A DNA stretch of 64,000 bases from contig CAUDXH010000006.1 in the NCBI GenBank assembly GCA_958453305.1, positions 26,369-90,368 on the forward strand, written 5' to 3'. Position numbers and translations under genes: made by a program. Positions within the stretch are counted from its first letter, which is position 1; every line of letters starts with the position of its first letter. Of the stretch, positions 53,978-63,654 are shown in pieces. The stretch comes from an uncultured Bacteroides sp. (lineage in GTDB: Bacteria > Bacteroidota > Bacteroidia > Bacteroidales > Bacteroidaceae). A model generated the notes under the pieces. It had not been told where the DNA came from. It saw only the letters and a list, made by a program, of their open reading frames with translations, and ran no database searches.

Positions 53978-56224
53978 ATGAAAAATAATCTGTTATTAAC
54001 CGCCATGCTGCTCACAGGAAGTGCAGTACTGGCACAAGGAACTGTGGACGATTATAACCGTGCATACGAATTGCGTGAGAAGTATAATGCTTCTCACGTA
54101 TTTTACAGCAATGTTTCACCACGCTGGGTTGAAGGTAGTGCCAACTTTTGGTACGTGCGCAATACTCCGGAAGGAGCAGAATACGTAAAAGTAGATGCCG
54201 AAAAACAAAAACGGACTGCCCTCTTCAATCAAAAGAAGTTTTCGGAAGCCCTTTACGAACAAACCGGGAGAGACATCAACCCGATGAAGCTTCCGCTTCA
54301 GCGTTGTAGCGTCACTGCCGGAATGGATACCTTACGCTTCGCTTTCGACGGGAAGCTGTGGTGCTTCGACATCCGCCGCAACAAGCTGACTGCAGAAGGA
54401 ACGGTTCCAGCTCCCCGCCCACAGCGTCACTGGATGGAAGTAGATGATGAGAAAGGAGGAAATCCTGTTACCTCACCCGATGGCAAATACACTGCCTTCA
54501 TTAAAAATGACAACATCTATGTCCGAGAAAATGCAACTGGCAAAGAAAAGCAGTTAAGTCAGGATGGAACATTAAGCAACTATTATTCGTCGTACATCTA
54601 TTGGTCGCCCGACTCAAAGCATGTAGCAGCCTGCCGCATCCGTCCGGTGGAGAAACGGTATGTTTATTATGTTGAATCTTCTCCTGCCGACCAGCTGCAA
54701 CCCAAGCTCCACAAGCAAGAGTATGCCAAACCGGGAGACGAACTGACATTCAAAGTTCCTTGCATCTTTGGTGTGGAAGACGGAAAGCGCCTCATCCCCT
54801 CAACCGCTCTGTTCAGCCATCAGTACGAACTATCTGCCCCCATGTGGAACAAAGACGGGAAAGGCATTACGTTTGAATACAACGAGCGCGGACACAAGGT
54901 ATACCGTGTACTCGAAATGTCGGCAGCCGACGGAAAGGTACGCCCGCTTATCGAAGAGAAAGAAGAAAAGTATGTCAATTATCCACGTATCTTCCGTCAT
55001 TATATGAGCGACGGCAAACACATCATCTGGTCAAGTGAACGCGACAACTACAATCACCTGTATATGTACGACCGGACTACCGGACGCCCCACACATCAGA
55101 TTACCAAGGGAGAATGGTACGTACGCGGTGTACAATATGTAGATGAAGCCAACCAGCAGATTTATTTCTCTGCCAACGGCATGAACAAGAACGAAGACCC
55201 CTATCTGATTCATTATTACCGCATCGGCTTCGACGGAAAGGGACTTACTGCCCTTACGCCTGAAGAAGGCATGCACAGCGCATGGTATTCTTCCGATTAT
55301 AAATACTTGGTAGATGTGTATTCCAAGGTTGACCAAGCTCCTGTAGCCGTACTCCGTGATGCGCACGACGGAAAAATCATCATGCCATTAGAGAAAGCCG
55401 ACATCTCTCGCCTTACTGCCAACGGATGGAAAGCTCCTGAAGTATTCACGGCAAAAGGACGCGACGGAAAAACTGATATGTGGGGCGTAATCTACCGCCC
55501 GTCAAACTTCGATCCGGCAAAAAAATATCCGGTTATTGAATACATCTACTCCGGACCGGGCGACCAGTATGTACCGAAGACCTTCTCTTCGTATAACTGG
55601 TGGATGACCTCGCTTGCCGAACTGGGCTTCATCGTAGTACAGGTGGACGGTATGACTACTTCTTTCCGCTCAAAGGAATTTGAAGAAGTATGCTACAAGA
55701 ACCTGAAAGATGCCGGACTTCCCGACCATATCGCTTGGATTAAGGCTGCCGCACAGAAATATCCGTACATGGATATTGACCGCGTAGGTATCTTCGGCTG
55801 TTCAGCCGGAGGGCAGGAATCGACAGGCGCAGTGTTGTTCCATCCGGAGTTCTACAAGGCTGCCTATTCTGCCTGCGGATGTCATGACAACCGCATGGAC
55901 AAGATTTGGTGGAACGAATTATGGATGGGATACCCGATAGACGAATCATACAAAGCTTGTTCGAATGTGGAAAATGCACACTTGCTCACCCGTCCGCTCA
56001 TGCTGGTAGTGGGCGAGATGGATGACAACGTAGACCCGGCCTCAACCATGCAAGTGGTCAATGCTCTAATCAAAGCCAACAAAGATTTTGAACTGGTCGT
56101 GATTCCGGGAGCTCATCACACCATGGGTGAAGACTTCGGCGAACATAAACGCTATGATTTCTTTGTACGGAACTTATTGGGAGTTACTCCTCCTGCATGG
56201 AATAAAGTAAAAACCGGGAAATAA
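53978..56224 (+). CDS. S9B dipeptidyl-peptidase IV-type prolyl peptidase
   Basis: A 748-aa exported protein (signal ending GSAVLAQ). The N-terminal beta propeller (about 30-480) carries repeated [14 protein letters not shown] units. The C-terminal alpha/beta hydrolase has the nucleophile Ser609 in [12 protein letters not shown], Asp683 in GEMDDNVDP and the catalytic His in PGAHHTMG (His713 or 714). The family removes dipeptides ending in proline from N-termini. It lies 34 bp after the GH127 gene, ending the cluster. In context it probably acts on proline-rich peptides released after deglycosylation. Confidence 0.94.
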   Translation: MKNNLLLTAMLLTGSAVLAQGTVDDYNRAYELREKYNASHVFYSNVSPRWVEGSANFWYVRNTPEGAEYVKVDAEKQKRTALFNQKKFSEALYEQTGRDINPMKLPLQRCSVTAGMDTLRFAFDGKLWCFDIRRNKLTAEGTVPAPRPQRHWMEVDDEKGGNPVTSPDGKYTAFIKNDNIYVRENATGKEKQLSQDGTLSNYYSSYIYWSPDSKHVAACRIRPVEKRYVYYVESSPADQLQPKLHKQEYAKPGDELTFKVPCIFGVEDGKRLIPSTALFSHQYELSAPMWNKDGKGITFEYNERGHKVYRVLEMSAADGKVRPLIEEKEEKYVNYPRIFRHYMSDGKHIIWSSERDNYNHLYMYDRTTGRPTHQITKGEWYVRGVQYVDEANQQIYFSANGMNKNEDPYLIHYYRIGFDGKGLTALTPEEGMHSAWYSSDYKYLVDVYSKVDQAPVAVLRDAHDGKIIMPLEKADISRLTANGWKAPEVFTAKGRDGKTDMWGVIYRPSNFDPAKKYPVIEYIYSGPGDQYVPKTFSSYNWWMTSLAELGFIVVQVDGMTTSFRSKEFEEVCYKNLKDAGLPDHIAWIKAAAQKYPYMDIDRVGIFGCSAGGQESTGAVLFHPEFYKAAYSACGCHDNRMDKIWWNELWMGYPIDESYKACSNVENAHLLTRPLMLVVGEMDDNVDPASTMQVVNALIKANKDFELVVIPGAHHTMGEDFGEHKRYDFFVRNLLGVTPPAWNKVKTGK

Positions 56225-56244
56225 TCCTCAAGTGGTTTAAATAA

Positions 56245-56306
56245 AAAGTCCGCAGATAAACGCAAGCCTTATTATAGGCTCACCATTTATCTGTGGACTT
56301 TATTTT
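56245..56306. terminator. Bidirectional terminator after the glycosidase/peptidase cluster
   Basis: AAAGTCCGCAGATAAA (56245-56260) and TTTATCTGTGGACTTT (56286-56301) pair with one wobble, enclosing a second hairpin AGCCT-tattat-AGGCT. It lies between convergent genes. Confidence 0.88.
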
Positions 56307-56317
56307 ATAAGATTCCA

Positions 56318-57082
56318 TTAGTGCATGGAAAAAACCAATTTGTCACCCTCGCTTTCCGCCTCATCAAATGTAAACCCTTCCCACTCAAACCGCTTCAACT
56401 CATCCGGACTCTCTATCCGGTTTTTCAGAATAAAACGCGTCATTTCTCCGCGACACATTTTGGCATAAACCGTAACCACAACCAACTTGCCGTTTTTCCA
56501 TGTATAAAACTCCGGTGTAATGACCCGTACTTCCCGACAAATCCGCTTCCAGTCAAACAAATCCTTCATTTCGCCGCTTGCCAGATTCACCAACACGCCT
56601 CCGATCCGTTTTATCTCGCCGATAAAGAAATCGGTCAACAAAGGTTTCCAGTAATCAAACATCGTCACTCCTCCCCTCTCGGGCAACTTCACATCGCCTT
56701 CCATCCGGTAGTTCCGAATCAAGTCGAGCGGACGGAGCAACCCATATAAAAACGAGGTTATCAACAGATGGTCTTGGGCATACGAGAAGTCTTCGGGAGT
56801 AAAATCACCCGGATGGATGCGCTTAAACACCATCCCGGTATAAGAAAGCAAGGCGGGAAGTTGTTTTCCGTCATCGGAAAGGAAATCATGATAGCGCATA
56901 TAGTTTTCAGCTGCCAGTTTCTGATTAATCCGCAGCACCCTGCTTAAATCGTCTGCACTATATTGAGCCATCTCCATGGCGTTTTGCTTGGCTTCTTCGG
57001 CAAAGTGGGGTTCCGACGTAAAAGGTACGCTCACCCGCGAACGGTCGGTCATAGTCTTGGCACATGAAATGAATGTTAGCAT
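56318..57082 (-). CDS. yaaA: Peroxide stress protein YaaA
   Basis: A 254-aa cytoplasmic protein of the YaaA/DUF328 family. It begins MLTFISCAKTM and contains PHFAEEAKQNAMEMAQYSADDLSRVLRINQKLAAEN, FLYGLLRPLDLIRNYRMEGDVKLPE and the C-terminal MCRGEMTRFILKNRIESPDELKRFEWEGF. In E. coli YaaA limits free iron and Fenton damage during peroxide stress. The -7 box TATCTTTG is at 57171-57178 (minus). The leader between it and the ATG consists of 8-bp repeat units, so its transcript has the same leader type as mdh. Confidence 0.95.
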   Translation of the reverse strand: MLTFISCAKTMTDRSRVSVPFTSEPHFAEEAKQNAMEMAQYSADDLSRVLRINQKLAAENYMRYHDFLSDDGKQLPALLSYTGMVFKRIHPGDFTPEDFSYAQDHLLITSFLYGLLRPLDLIRNYRMEGDVKLPERGGVTMFDYWKPLLTDFFIGEIKRIGGVLVNLASGEMKDLFDWKRICREVRVITPEFYTWKNGKLVVVTVYAKMCRGEMTRFILKNRIESPDELKRFEWEGFTFDEAESEGDKLVFSMH

Positions 57083-57088
57083 TTGTTT

Positions 57089-57144
57089 GAGTTTTTAAGT
57101 TTGTAAGTTGTTGAGTTTTTGAGTTTATAGGTTTTTAAGTTATT
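57089..57144 (-). repeat. 8-bp repeat array (7 units) in the yaaA leader
   Basis: Seven consecutive 8-bp units lie between the yaaA ATG and its -7 box. On the plus strand they read GAGTTTTT, AAGTTTGT, AAGTTGTT, GAGTTTTT, GAGTTTAT, AGGTTTTT, AAGTTATT. They are more degenerate than the arrays at 26917 and 29091 but in the same mRNA sense. Confidence 0.8.
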
Positions 57145-57170
57145 AAATCCCCTTTCGTTAAATCTCTTTA

Positions 57171-57218
57171 CAAAGATACACTTCCCGATGGAATTTTATC
57201 AAGAATCGAATATCTTTG
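57171..57218. promoter_or_regulatory. Divergent -7 boxes of yaaA and the thioredoxin-like gene
   Basis: TATCTTTG on the minus strand at 57171-57178 serves yaaA; TATCTTTG on the plus strand at 57211-57218 serves the gene at 57248. The two promoters face apart with 32 bp between the boxes. Confidence 0.7.
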
Positions 57219-57247
57219 TCGGTATAACATAGAAAAACAATACGAAT

Positions 57248-57760
57248 ATGAAACTGATGAAATTAGGAAGTTTGCTGCTCATGCTGTTGATAGCCGTGGG
57301 CGTAAAAGCACAAGAAGCAAGTACAGAAAAAGTGAAAATCGGTGATCCGATACCAGCCATTACCCTTCACTCGGAGGTGTACGGTAAAGTTACTCCGGCA
57401 GACTTGAAAGGGAAAGTGGTATTGGTAAGTTTGTTTGCCACATGGTGTCCTCCGTGCCAGCTGGAGCTTGCCGATATTCAGAAATCTTTGTATCCCAAGT
57501 ATAAAGACAACCCGAAATTCAAGTTGCTAGTAATCGGCCGCGAACATACGGATGCCGACTTGACTAAATACAACAAACGGAAGAATTTCTCTTTCCCTCT
57601 TTATCCCGACCCCAAGCGTAAAGTATTCTCGCTCTTTGCCGACCAGAGCATTCCACGTGCCTACCTGTTCGGAAAAGACGGCAAGTTAATTTATACTTCT
57701 TCAGGATACTCGAAAGAAGAATTTCAAGAGCTGATGAAAGCCATTGAGGCTGCATTGTAA
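57248..57760 (+). CDS. Periplasmic thioredoxin-like (TlpA/AhpC-type) protein
   Basis: A 170-aa exported protein with a signal peptide (LLLMLLIAVGVKAQ). The thioredoxin fold carries the redox motif WCPPC with Cys67 and Cys70, and cis-Pro in SIPRAYLF. GDPIPAITLHSEVYGKVTPADLKGKVVLVSLFATW is the usual redoxin lead. It is likely a thiol reductase or oxidoreductase in the periplasm. Shared regulation with the divergently transcribed peroxide-stress gene yaaA is possible but not shown. Confidence 0.92.
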   Translation: MKLMKLGSLLLMLLIAVGVKAQEASTEKVKIGDPIPAITLHSEVYGKVTPADLKGKVVLVSLFATWCPPCQLELADIQKSLYPKYKDNPKFKLLVIGREHTDADLTKYNKRKNFSFPLYPDPKRKVFSLFADQSIPRAYLFGKDGKLIYTSSGYSKEEFQELMKAIEAAL

Positions 57761-57769
57761 ATCATCAAA

Positions 57770-57856
57770 AAAAACGTCAAGACGTTTGAACCAGAACGTC
57801 TTGACGTTTTTTTTAAATGCCTTGACGTTTTAGTTCAAACGTCAAGGCGTATTTTC
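57770..57856. terminator. Double palindromic terminator between the thioredoxin-like gene and carB
   Basis: Two adjacent hairpins share the words AACGTC and GACGTT. AACGTCAAGACGTT pairs with AACGTCTTGACGTT (57773-57810), with an A-run before and an 8-base T-run after. GCCTTGACGTTT pairs with AAACGTCAAGGC (57819-57848). The genes converge, so it can act both ways. Confidence 0.9.
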
Positions 57857-57870
57857 TTAGACTAACAAGC

Positions 57871-60800
57871 TTATTTATATTCCTGCCAGCTCTTTATCTG
57901 AATATCTTCCTGCTTCATCTTGCAGAATGCTTCGATAAATGCTTTCGCCAGACGGGCATTGGTCATCAACGGAATATTGTGATCAATCGCTCCACGACGG
58001 ATACGGTATCCGTTAGTCAACTCGCGCTTCGTATGGTTCTTCGGAATGTTGACAATCAAATCGAACTTGTGGTCGGCAATCATCTTCATCACATTGTTCT
58101 CTGCATTCGGACGTTCATCCGGCCAGAATACCGGTGTGGTAGGAATGCCGTGCGAGTTCAAGAAGGCTGCCGTACCGGCTGTGGCATAAATATCATAGCC
58201 CTTACTGCTCAGCAACTGACTTGCATCGAGCAAATCAACTTTCGACTTCGTTGCACCTGAAGAGAAGAGTACCGATTTTTTCGGAATCTTATAGCCAGTA
58301 GCAATCAACGCATTCAACAGTGCTTCGCTGAAGTCATCACCCAAACAGCCTACTTCACCGGTTGACGACATGTCAACACCCAATACCGGGTCGGCATTCT
58401 GCAGACGGGCAAACGAGAACTGAGAAGCTTTCACACCGATGCGGTCAATATCGAATGCCGATTTATCGGGCTGTGAATAAGGAGCATCAAGCATGATGCG
58501 TGTAGCTGTTTCGATGAAGTTACGCTTCAATACTTTTGAAACAAACGGGAAGCTACGTGACGCACGAAGGTTACATTCAATCACTTTCACCTCGTTCTTG
58601 CGTGCAAGGAACTGGATGTTAAACGGACCGGAAATGTTCAATTCTTTAGCAATCTGACGGCTTATCTTCTTAATCTGACGAGCGGTAGAGAAGTAAATCT
58701 GCTGCGCAGGGAATACCAGAGTTGCATCGCCCGAGTGAACACCGGCAAACTCTACGTGTTCTGAAATGGCATATTCTACCACCTCTCCGTTTTGTGCCAC
58801 CGCATCAAACTCGATTTCTTTGGTTTCCTGCATGAACTGAGAAACAACTACCGGATATTCTTTAGATACTTCGCTTGCCATCTGCAAGAAACGTTCCAGC
58901 TCTTCCTGGTCGTAGCACACATTCATAGCGGCTCCACTGAGCACGTACGACGGACGTACCAATACCGGATAACCTACTTTCTGAACGAATGCCTTCACAT
59001 CGTCCAGGCTGGTAAGTTCCTGCCAAGCCGGCTGGTCGATACCCAACTGGTCGAGCATAGCCGAGAACTTGTTACGGTTTTCTGCACGGTCGATTGAAAG
59101 CGGTGAAGTTCCCAGTACCGGAACCGACTGACGATGCAGTTTCATAGCCAAGTTATTCGGAATCTGTCCGCCTACCGAAACAATCACACCATTCGGCTGT
59201 TCCAAATCAATCACATCGAGTACGCGTTCAAATGAAAGCTCATCAAAATACAGACGGTCACACATGTCATAGTCCGTAGAAACGGTTTCCGGATTATAGT
59301 TAATCATGATGGCCTTATATCCCAACTTGCGGGCTGTCTGAATGGCATTCACCGAACACCAGTCGAATTCAACCGATGAACCGATGCGGTAAGCACCTGA
59401 GCCGAGTACGATAACCGAACGGTCGTTTTTATAATAGTTCACATCATAACCTTCTACCGCGTAAGTCATATAAAGGTAGTTGGTCAGTTCCGGATGTTCA
59501 GAAGCTACCGTATTGATGCGCTTCACAGCCGGAAGGATACCCAGTTTCTTACGGTATGCACGTACTTCCAGATTTTCCTTCTCCATATTACCGTCGGCAG
59601 GCTTCAATACGAAGCGGGCAATCTGGAAATCAGAGAAACCTAATACTTTCGCTTCGCGAAGCACTTCGGCAGGAAGTTCCTCCAGTGAGTTATATCCCTG
59701 TAATTTCGCCTTGTAATCAACAATGTTTTTCAACTTGCCGATAAACCAAGGGTCAATTTTGGTTAATTCAAAGATACGTTCAATGCTGTAACCTTCTTCC
59801 AGAGCTTGGGCAATGGCAAAGACACGAAGGTCGGTCGGGTTTGCCAGTTCGTCATCCAAGTTCTCGAACTTCGTATGATCATTTCCTACAAAGCCATGCA
59901 TACCTTGTCCGATCATACGCAAGCCCTTCTGGATGATTTCTTCAAACGAGCGTCCGATAGACATGATTTCACCTACCGACTTCATGCTTGAACCGATGCG
60001 GCGAGATACACCTGCAAACTTAGTCAAATCCCAACGAGGAATCTTGCAAATCAAATAATCAAGCGACGGAGCTACATAAGCTGAATTAGGCGTACCCATT
60101 TCACCGATTTCATCTAAAGTATAGCCCAATCCGATTTTTGCAGCCACAAAAGCAAGCGGATAACCGGTTGCTTTAGATGCCAAAGCCGATGAACGGCTCA
60201 AACGGGCATTTACTTCGATTACACGATAGTCGTTTGTATCGGCATTGAAAGCATACTGGATATTACATTCACCCACAATACCTAAGTGACGGATACACTT
60301 GGTTGAGAGTTCCTGCAACATAGTAACTTGTTCTTCTGACAAAGAGCAAGTAGGAGCTACAACGATTGACTCACCGGTATGAATACCCAGCGGGTCAAAG
60401 TTTTCCATGCTTGCCACTGTGAAGCAATGGTCGTTTGCATCGCGAATAACCTCAAACTCGATTTCTTTCCATCCTTTCAATGACTCTTCCACCAAGATTT
60501 GCGGAGAGAAAGTGAAAGCACTTTCGGCCAGCTCAACAAACTTTTCTTCATTCGGACAAATACCGCTGCCCAAACCTCCCAAAGCATAAGCAGAACGAAT
60601 CATCACCGGATAACCGATGCGGCGAGCGGCAGCCAGAGCATCCTCCATCGTTTCTACAGCCTCGCTGACGGGAGTCTTCATCTCGATTTCATCCAACTTT
60701 TTTACAAAGAGGTCACGGTCTTCGGTGTACATAATCGCCTCAACCGAAGTTCCCAGCACTTCTACATTATATTCTTTCAACACGCCGCTTTGGTAAAGTT

Positions 60801-61095
60801 CTGTTCCACAGTTCAGCGCAGTCTGCCCACCGAAAGCCAACAAGATTCCGTCCGGACGTTCTTTCTTGATGATTTCAGTAACAAAATAAGAAGTTACAGG
60901 CAGAAAATAAACCTGATCGGCAATGCCATCCGAGGTCTGGATAGTCGCAATGTTCGGATTAATCAGAACAGAACGAATGCCTTCTTCACGCAAAGCCTTC
61001 AATGCCTGCGAACCTGAATAGTCGAACTCGCCTGCCTGACCGATTTTCAGTGCGCCTGATCCCAAAACCAGGACTTTTTTTAATTCTTTTTTCAT
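57871..61095 (-). CDS. carB: Carbamoyl phosphate synthase, large subunit
   Basis: A start at 61095 (MKKELKKVLVLGSGALKIGQ) gives 1074 aa, the normal family length; the longer frame adds 27 residues with no family match. Two homologous halves each carry a pre-ATP-grasp and ATP-grasp domain: SGALKIGQAGEFDYSGSQAL in the first, LGSGAYRIGSSVEFDWCSVNA in the second. An allosteric MGS-like C-terminal domain (LLSSKGYDIYATAGTAAFLNSHG) follows. It makes carbamoyl phosphate for pyrimidines and arginine, using ammonia from the small subunit. carA is not adjacent in the window; it would have to lie elsewhere. No riboswitch or attenuator is visible. Confidence 0.96.
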   Translation of the reverse strand: MKKELKKVLVLGSGALKIGQAGEFDYSGSQALKALREEGIRSVLINPNIATIQTSDGIADQVYFLPVTSYFVTEIIKKERPDGILLAFGGQTALNCGTELYQSGVLKEYNVEVLGTSVEAIMYTEDRDLFVKKLDEIEMKTPVSEAVETMEDALAAARRIGYPVMIRSAYALGGLGSGICPNEEKFVELAESAFTFSPQILVEESLKGWKEIEFEVIRDANDHCFTVASMENFDPLGIHTGESIVVAPTCSLSEEQVTMLQELSTKCIRHLGIVGECNIQYAFNADTNDYRVIEVNARLSRSSALASKATGYPLAFVAAKIGLGYTLDEIGEMGTPNSAYVAPSLDYLICKIPRWDLTKFAGVSRRIGSSMKSVGEIMSIGRSFEEIIQKGLRMIGQGMHGFVGNDHTKFENLDDELANPTDLRVFAIAQALEEGYSIERIFELTKIDPWFIGKLKNIVDYKAKLQGYNSLEELPAEVLREAKVLGFSDFQIARFVLKPADGNMEKENLEVRAYRKKLGILPAVKRINTVASEHPELTNYLYMTYAVEGYDVNYYKNDRSVIVLGSGAYRIGSSVEFDWCSVNAIQTARKLGYKAIMINYNPETVSTDYDMCDRLYFDELSFERVLDVIDLEQPNGVIVSVGGQIPNNLAMKLHRQSVPVLGTSPLSIDRAENRNKFSAMLDQLGIDQPAWQELTSLDDVKAFVQKVGYPVLVRPSYVLSGAAMNVCYDQEELERFLQMASEVSKEYPVVVSQFMQETKEIEFDAVAQNGEVVEYAISEHVEFAGVHSGDATLVFPAQQIYFSTARQIKKISRQIAKELNISGPFNIQFLARKNEVKVIECNLRASRSFPFVSKVLKRNFIETATRIMLDAPYSQPDKSAFDIDRIGVKASQFSFARLQNADPVLGVDMSSTGEVGCLGDDFSEALLNALIATGYKIPKKSVLFSSGATKSKVDLLDASQLLSSKGYDIYATAGTAAFLNSHGIPTTPVFWPDERPNAENNVMKMIADHKFDLIVNIPKNHTKRELTNGYRIRRGAIDHNIPLMTNARLAKAFIEAFCKMKQEDIQIKSWQEYK

Positions 61096-61665
61096 CGTGG
61101 TAGATATTTGATTTGTAGTTTTTTCCTGACAAAAGCCTTCTCTGAACTGGTTTCCACAACACAACATATACATCACTTCAGAGGCACTTTACTGCAAAGA
61201 AACAACTTATTTTGAAGAAAACAAAGTATTTACCAAACGAATGTTTTCAAAGTTTTTATCTGACTTAATTCTCTTTATCGGCAACCTTTTATGGCACTAC
61301 AGCGTTTGTTTTCATATAGCCTTCCGCACCCTTTCCCTGCCGGAGCCGCAAAAGATTAACAACAAACTGAATTTCAATTATATAAAACCAAAAGAATCGT
61401 CAAATTACAACCACAATATTAAAATTTGAAGATAAATAGGCAATAAGTATATACAACGTACCACATTAAATTGTATATTTGTATCCATAGGGTAAACAGA
61501 GGAAAATAAATCCAATCTGCTACCATAAATTTCCGTTACATCCGTATACTTAATATACAGCTATAACTGCTATAACAAACCTGCTAGACTAAAACAGTGT
61601 TTCTGTCTCTAACCAGACTCTGCACCGCTTCTATTTTTATAACATAAAAAGAAAGGAAACCAATT
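61096..61665. other. 570-bp gene-free divergent region
   Basis: It contains the carB promoter side (a weak minus-strand TTTCTTTG near 61195-61202) and, on the plus strand, a consensus TATATTTG at 61474-61481. That box implies a leader of about 180 nt for the lipoprotein gene at 61666. The 62-codon ORF at 61241-61429 shows no domain and is not supported. No known RNA motif was recognised. Confidence 0.55.
61474..61481 (+). promoter_or_regulatory. -7 box upstream of the NlpE-like gene
   Basis: TATATTTG, matching TAnnTTTG, 185 bp before the ATG at 61666. The long leader could hold regulation, or another start site may exist closer. Confidence 0.55.
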
Positions 61666-62097
61666 ATGAAAACATCTTTTGTATGGGTCATCGCCTTATT
61701 AATGATGGCAAGCTGCAATTCCACTCAGAAAAACAATGCTCAAGCTGAAAACGAAGAAATAAAGATGGAAAGCCCTGCCACACCCACTATGGGTTATGGA
61801 ACCTATACCGGCACTCTGCCAGCTGCCGACTGCGAAGGTATCAAAACAACGCTTACCATCAACGATGACAAAACTTACAAGCTCATAAGTGAGTATATCG
61901 GGGTGAAAGATGGAACTTTTGAAACTTCGGGCGTGTATAATCTGATCAATAATACCCTCATCGAACTGGTTACTCCTTCTTCCGGGGAAAAAACCTATTA
62001 CAAAGTCTTGGACGAAAATAAAGTAATGCTGTCCGACAAAGAAGGAACTGTGAATGAAGGCTCATTAGCTGAACATTATATTCTAAAAAGAAACTGA
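61666..62097 (+). CDS. NlpE-like small lipoprotein
   Basis: A 143-aa lipoprotein (lipobox LMMASC). Residues about 40-140 match the NlpE N-terminal fold: YGTYTGTLPAADCEGIKTTLTINDDKTYKLISEY and the closing strands VMLSDKEGT ... EHYILKRN. In E. coli NlpE the equivalent loop has a CxxC pair (CADC) used to sense redox or copper stress; here the first Cys is replaced (PAADC), leaving one. A role in envelope stress sensing is possible but the missing Cys argues against thiol-disulfide sensing. Hairpin terminator downstream. Confidence 0.85.
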   Translation: MKTSFVWVIALLMMASCNSTQKNNAQAENEEIKMESPATPTMGYGTYTGTLPAADCEGIKTTLTINDDKTYKLISEYIGVKDGTFETSGVYNLINNTLIELVTPSSGEKTYYKVLDENKVMLSDKEGTVNEGSLAEHYILKRN

Positions 62098-62134
62098 TAA
62101 AAAAGCTAAACTTACTTTGAGCTGAAAAAGTTAT

Positions 62135-62178
62135 AAGTTGACAGGAAGTGGGAATCCACATTCCTGTCAACTTATTCA
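62135..62178 (+). terminator. Hairpin terminator after the NlpE-like gene
   Basis: AAGTTGACAGGAA (62135-62147) pairs with TTCCTGTCAACTT (62161-62173), extended inward by GTGG/CCAC. The arm uses the GTTGACAGG word seen in the second 8-bp repeat family. Confidence 0.8.
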
Positions 62179-62382
62179 TATACATGATGGAAACCAACAA
62201 CTTAAACTCTTCAACAGGTCAACTTATCTTCAGGAGGAAAGACCGGTAAAAGTCAACCGATTCACTGACCTTATAAGACTTCCGGAATAATTTCACTCTA
62301 TATGGAACTTGCATTTTTACCTCTCTCCAAATAAAATTGCATACGATTCAGCAACATCTGCACTCAAAAGGAGGCTTTTGGC

Positions 62383-62413
62383 TTGGTATTGCTCTCACCT
62401 TTTCCTATCTTTG
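62383..62413 (+). promoter_or_regulatory. trpS promoter
   Basis: TTG at 62383-62385, a 20-bp spacer, then TATCTTTG at 62406-62413. Confidence 0.7.
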
Positions 62414-62445
62414 CTCCAGTTTTCACAAACAAATTATTCTAAATC

Positions 62446-63537
62446 ATGAAAAAAGAAAAAATTATACTGACCGGTGACCGTCCTACCGGTAAACTGCATA
62501 TCGGACATTATGTGGGTTCGCTACGCCGCCGCGTGGAACTTCAAAACTCAGGACTTTACGACAAAATCTTTATTTTTGAAGCAGACGGACAAGCTTTAAC
62601 AGATAATATAGACAATCCTGAAAAAGTACGTCAAAACGTAATTGAAGTTGCACTCGACTACTTAGCCGTAGGATTGGATCCCGCAAAATCAACGATTTTT
62701 ATTCAGTCACAAATACCCGAACTGTGCGAATTAAGCTTTTACTTCATGGATTTGGTAAGTGTATCACGCTTGCAGCGTAACCCTACCGTAAAATCGGAAA
62801 TCCAAATGCGTAATTTTGAAACCAGCATTCCTGTAGGTTTCTTTACTTACCCCATCAGTCAGGCAGCAGATATTACAGCGTTTAAAGCAACTACAGTACC
62901 GGTCGGCGAAGATCAGGAACCCATGATTGAACAGACTCGTGAAATAGTCCGCCGTTTCAATCATATCTATGGCGAAACTTTAGTAGAACCCGAAATCTTA
63001 CTTCCAGATAATGCCGCTTGCTTGCGTTTACCGGGAACCGACGGAAAAGCAAAGATGAGCAAATCGTTAGGTAACTGTATCTACCTGTCTGATTCAGCCG
63101 ATGAAGTTGAAAAGAAAGTAAAGAGCATGTATACCGATCCTACTCACATCAAAGTAAGCGACCCAGGCAAGCTGGAAGGAAATACAGTATTTACTTACCT
63201 TGATGCGTTCTGCCGTCCCGAACATTTTGAACGCTATTTACCTGATTATCCTAACTTAGATGAACTGAAAGCACACTATACTCGCGGAGGATTAGGAGAT
63301 ATGAAGGTAAAAAAATTCCTCGGTGCCATCATGCAGGAAGAATTGTCACCCATCAGAGAACGCCGTAAAGAATTCGAAAAAGACATTCCGGCTGTCTATG
63401 ACATGCTGAAAAAAGGATGTGAAGTGGCCCGTGAAGCTGCAGCACAAACCATGGATGAAGTACGCCGCGCCATGAAGATTAATTATTTTGATGACAACGC
63501 CCTTATCGCTGAACAAGCTAAACGTTTCGCTGAATAA
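62446..63537 (+). CDS. trpS: Tryptophanyl-tRNA synthetase
   Basis: A 363-aa cytoplasmic class I aminoacyl-tRNA synthetase. The HIGH motif is in [15 protein letters not shown], and the KMSKS loop is [36 protein letters not shown] is the family's ATP/dimer segment. The length is normal for the bacterial type; start ATG 62446 ([15 protein letters not shown]). It has its own promoter and a long-loop terminator downstream. Confidence 0.97.
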   Translation: MKKEKIILTGDRPTGKLHIGHYVGSLRRRVELQNSGLYDKIFIFEADGQALTDNIDNPEKVRQNVIEVALDYLAVGLDPAKSTIFIQSQIPELCELSFYFMDLVSVSRLQRNPTVKSEIQMRNFETSIPVGFFTYPISQAADITAFKATTVPVGEDQEPMIEQTREIVRRFNHIYGETLVEPEILLPDNAACLRLPGTDGKAKMSKSLGNCIYLSDSADEVEKKVKSMYTDPTHIKVSDPGKLEGNTVFTYLDAFCRPEHFERYLPDYPNLDELKAHYTRGGLGDMKVKKFLGAIMQEELSPIRERRKEFEKDIPAVYDMLKKGCEVAREAAAQTMDEVRRAMKINYFDDNALIAEQAKRFAE

Positions 63538-63564
63538 CACTGGCAAAGCAAATCTACCATTCAT

Positions 63565-63654
63565 AAATAAAAGCACGGAGGTATCATCCGAAGCAGTATC
63601 TCTATATAAAATAAGAGAGAAACTCGCTCCTAAAATACCTCCGTGCTTATTTCA
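63565..63654. terminator. Long-loop terminator hairpin after trpS
   Basis: AAGCACGGAGGTAT (63571-63584) and ATACCTCCGTGCTT (63635-63648) form a perfect 14-bp stem, extended by AAATAA/TTATTT, with a loop of about 50 bases. It has A-rich and T-rich flanks and can act both ways. Confidence 0.8.

Larger units (their letters stand above)
62098..62445. other. 348-bp gap: terminator and trpS promoter
   Basis: It holds the terminator at 62135-62178, a GC-poor stretch with no feature recognised, and the trpS promoter near 62383-62413. No tryptophan-codon leader peptide or T-box was found in the short trpS leader. Confidence 0.55.

Noticed and set aside
46165..56224. Classical SusC/SusD polysaccharide utilisation locus
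   Set aside because: No SusC, SusD or hybrid two-component/ECF regulator is found in or beside the cluster within the window.
57871..61176. Start of carB at 61176
   Set aside because: The extra 27 residues (MMYMLCCGNQ and on) have no counterpart in the family; the Met at 61095 gives the expected N-terminus.
61241..61429. 62-codon ORF in the carB upstream gap
   Set aside because: No domain, and its translation is low complexity; it is not associated with a promoter box at suitable distance.
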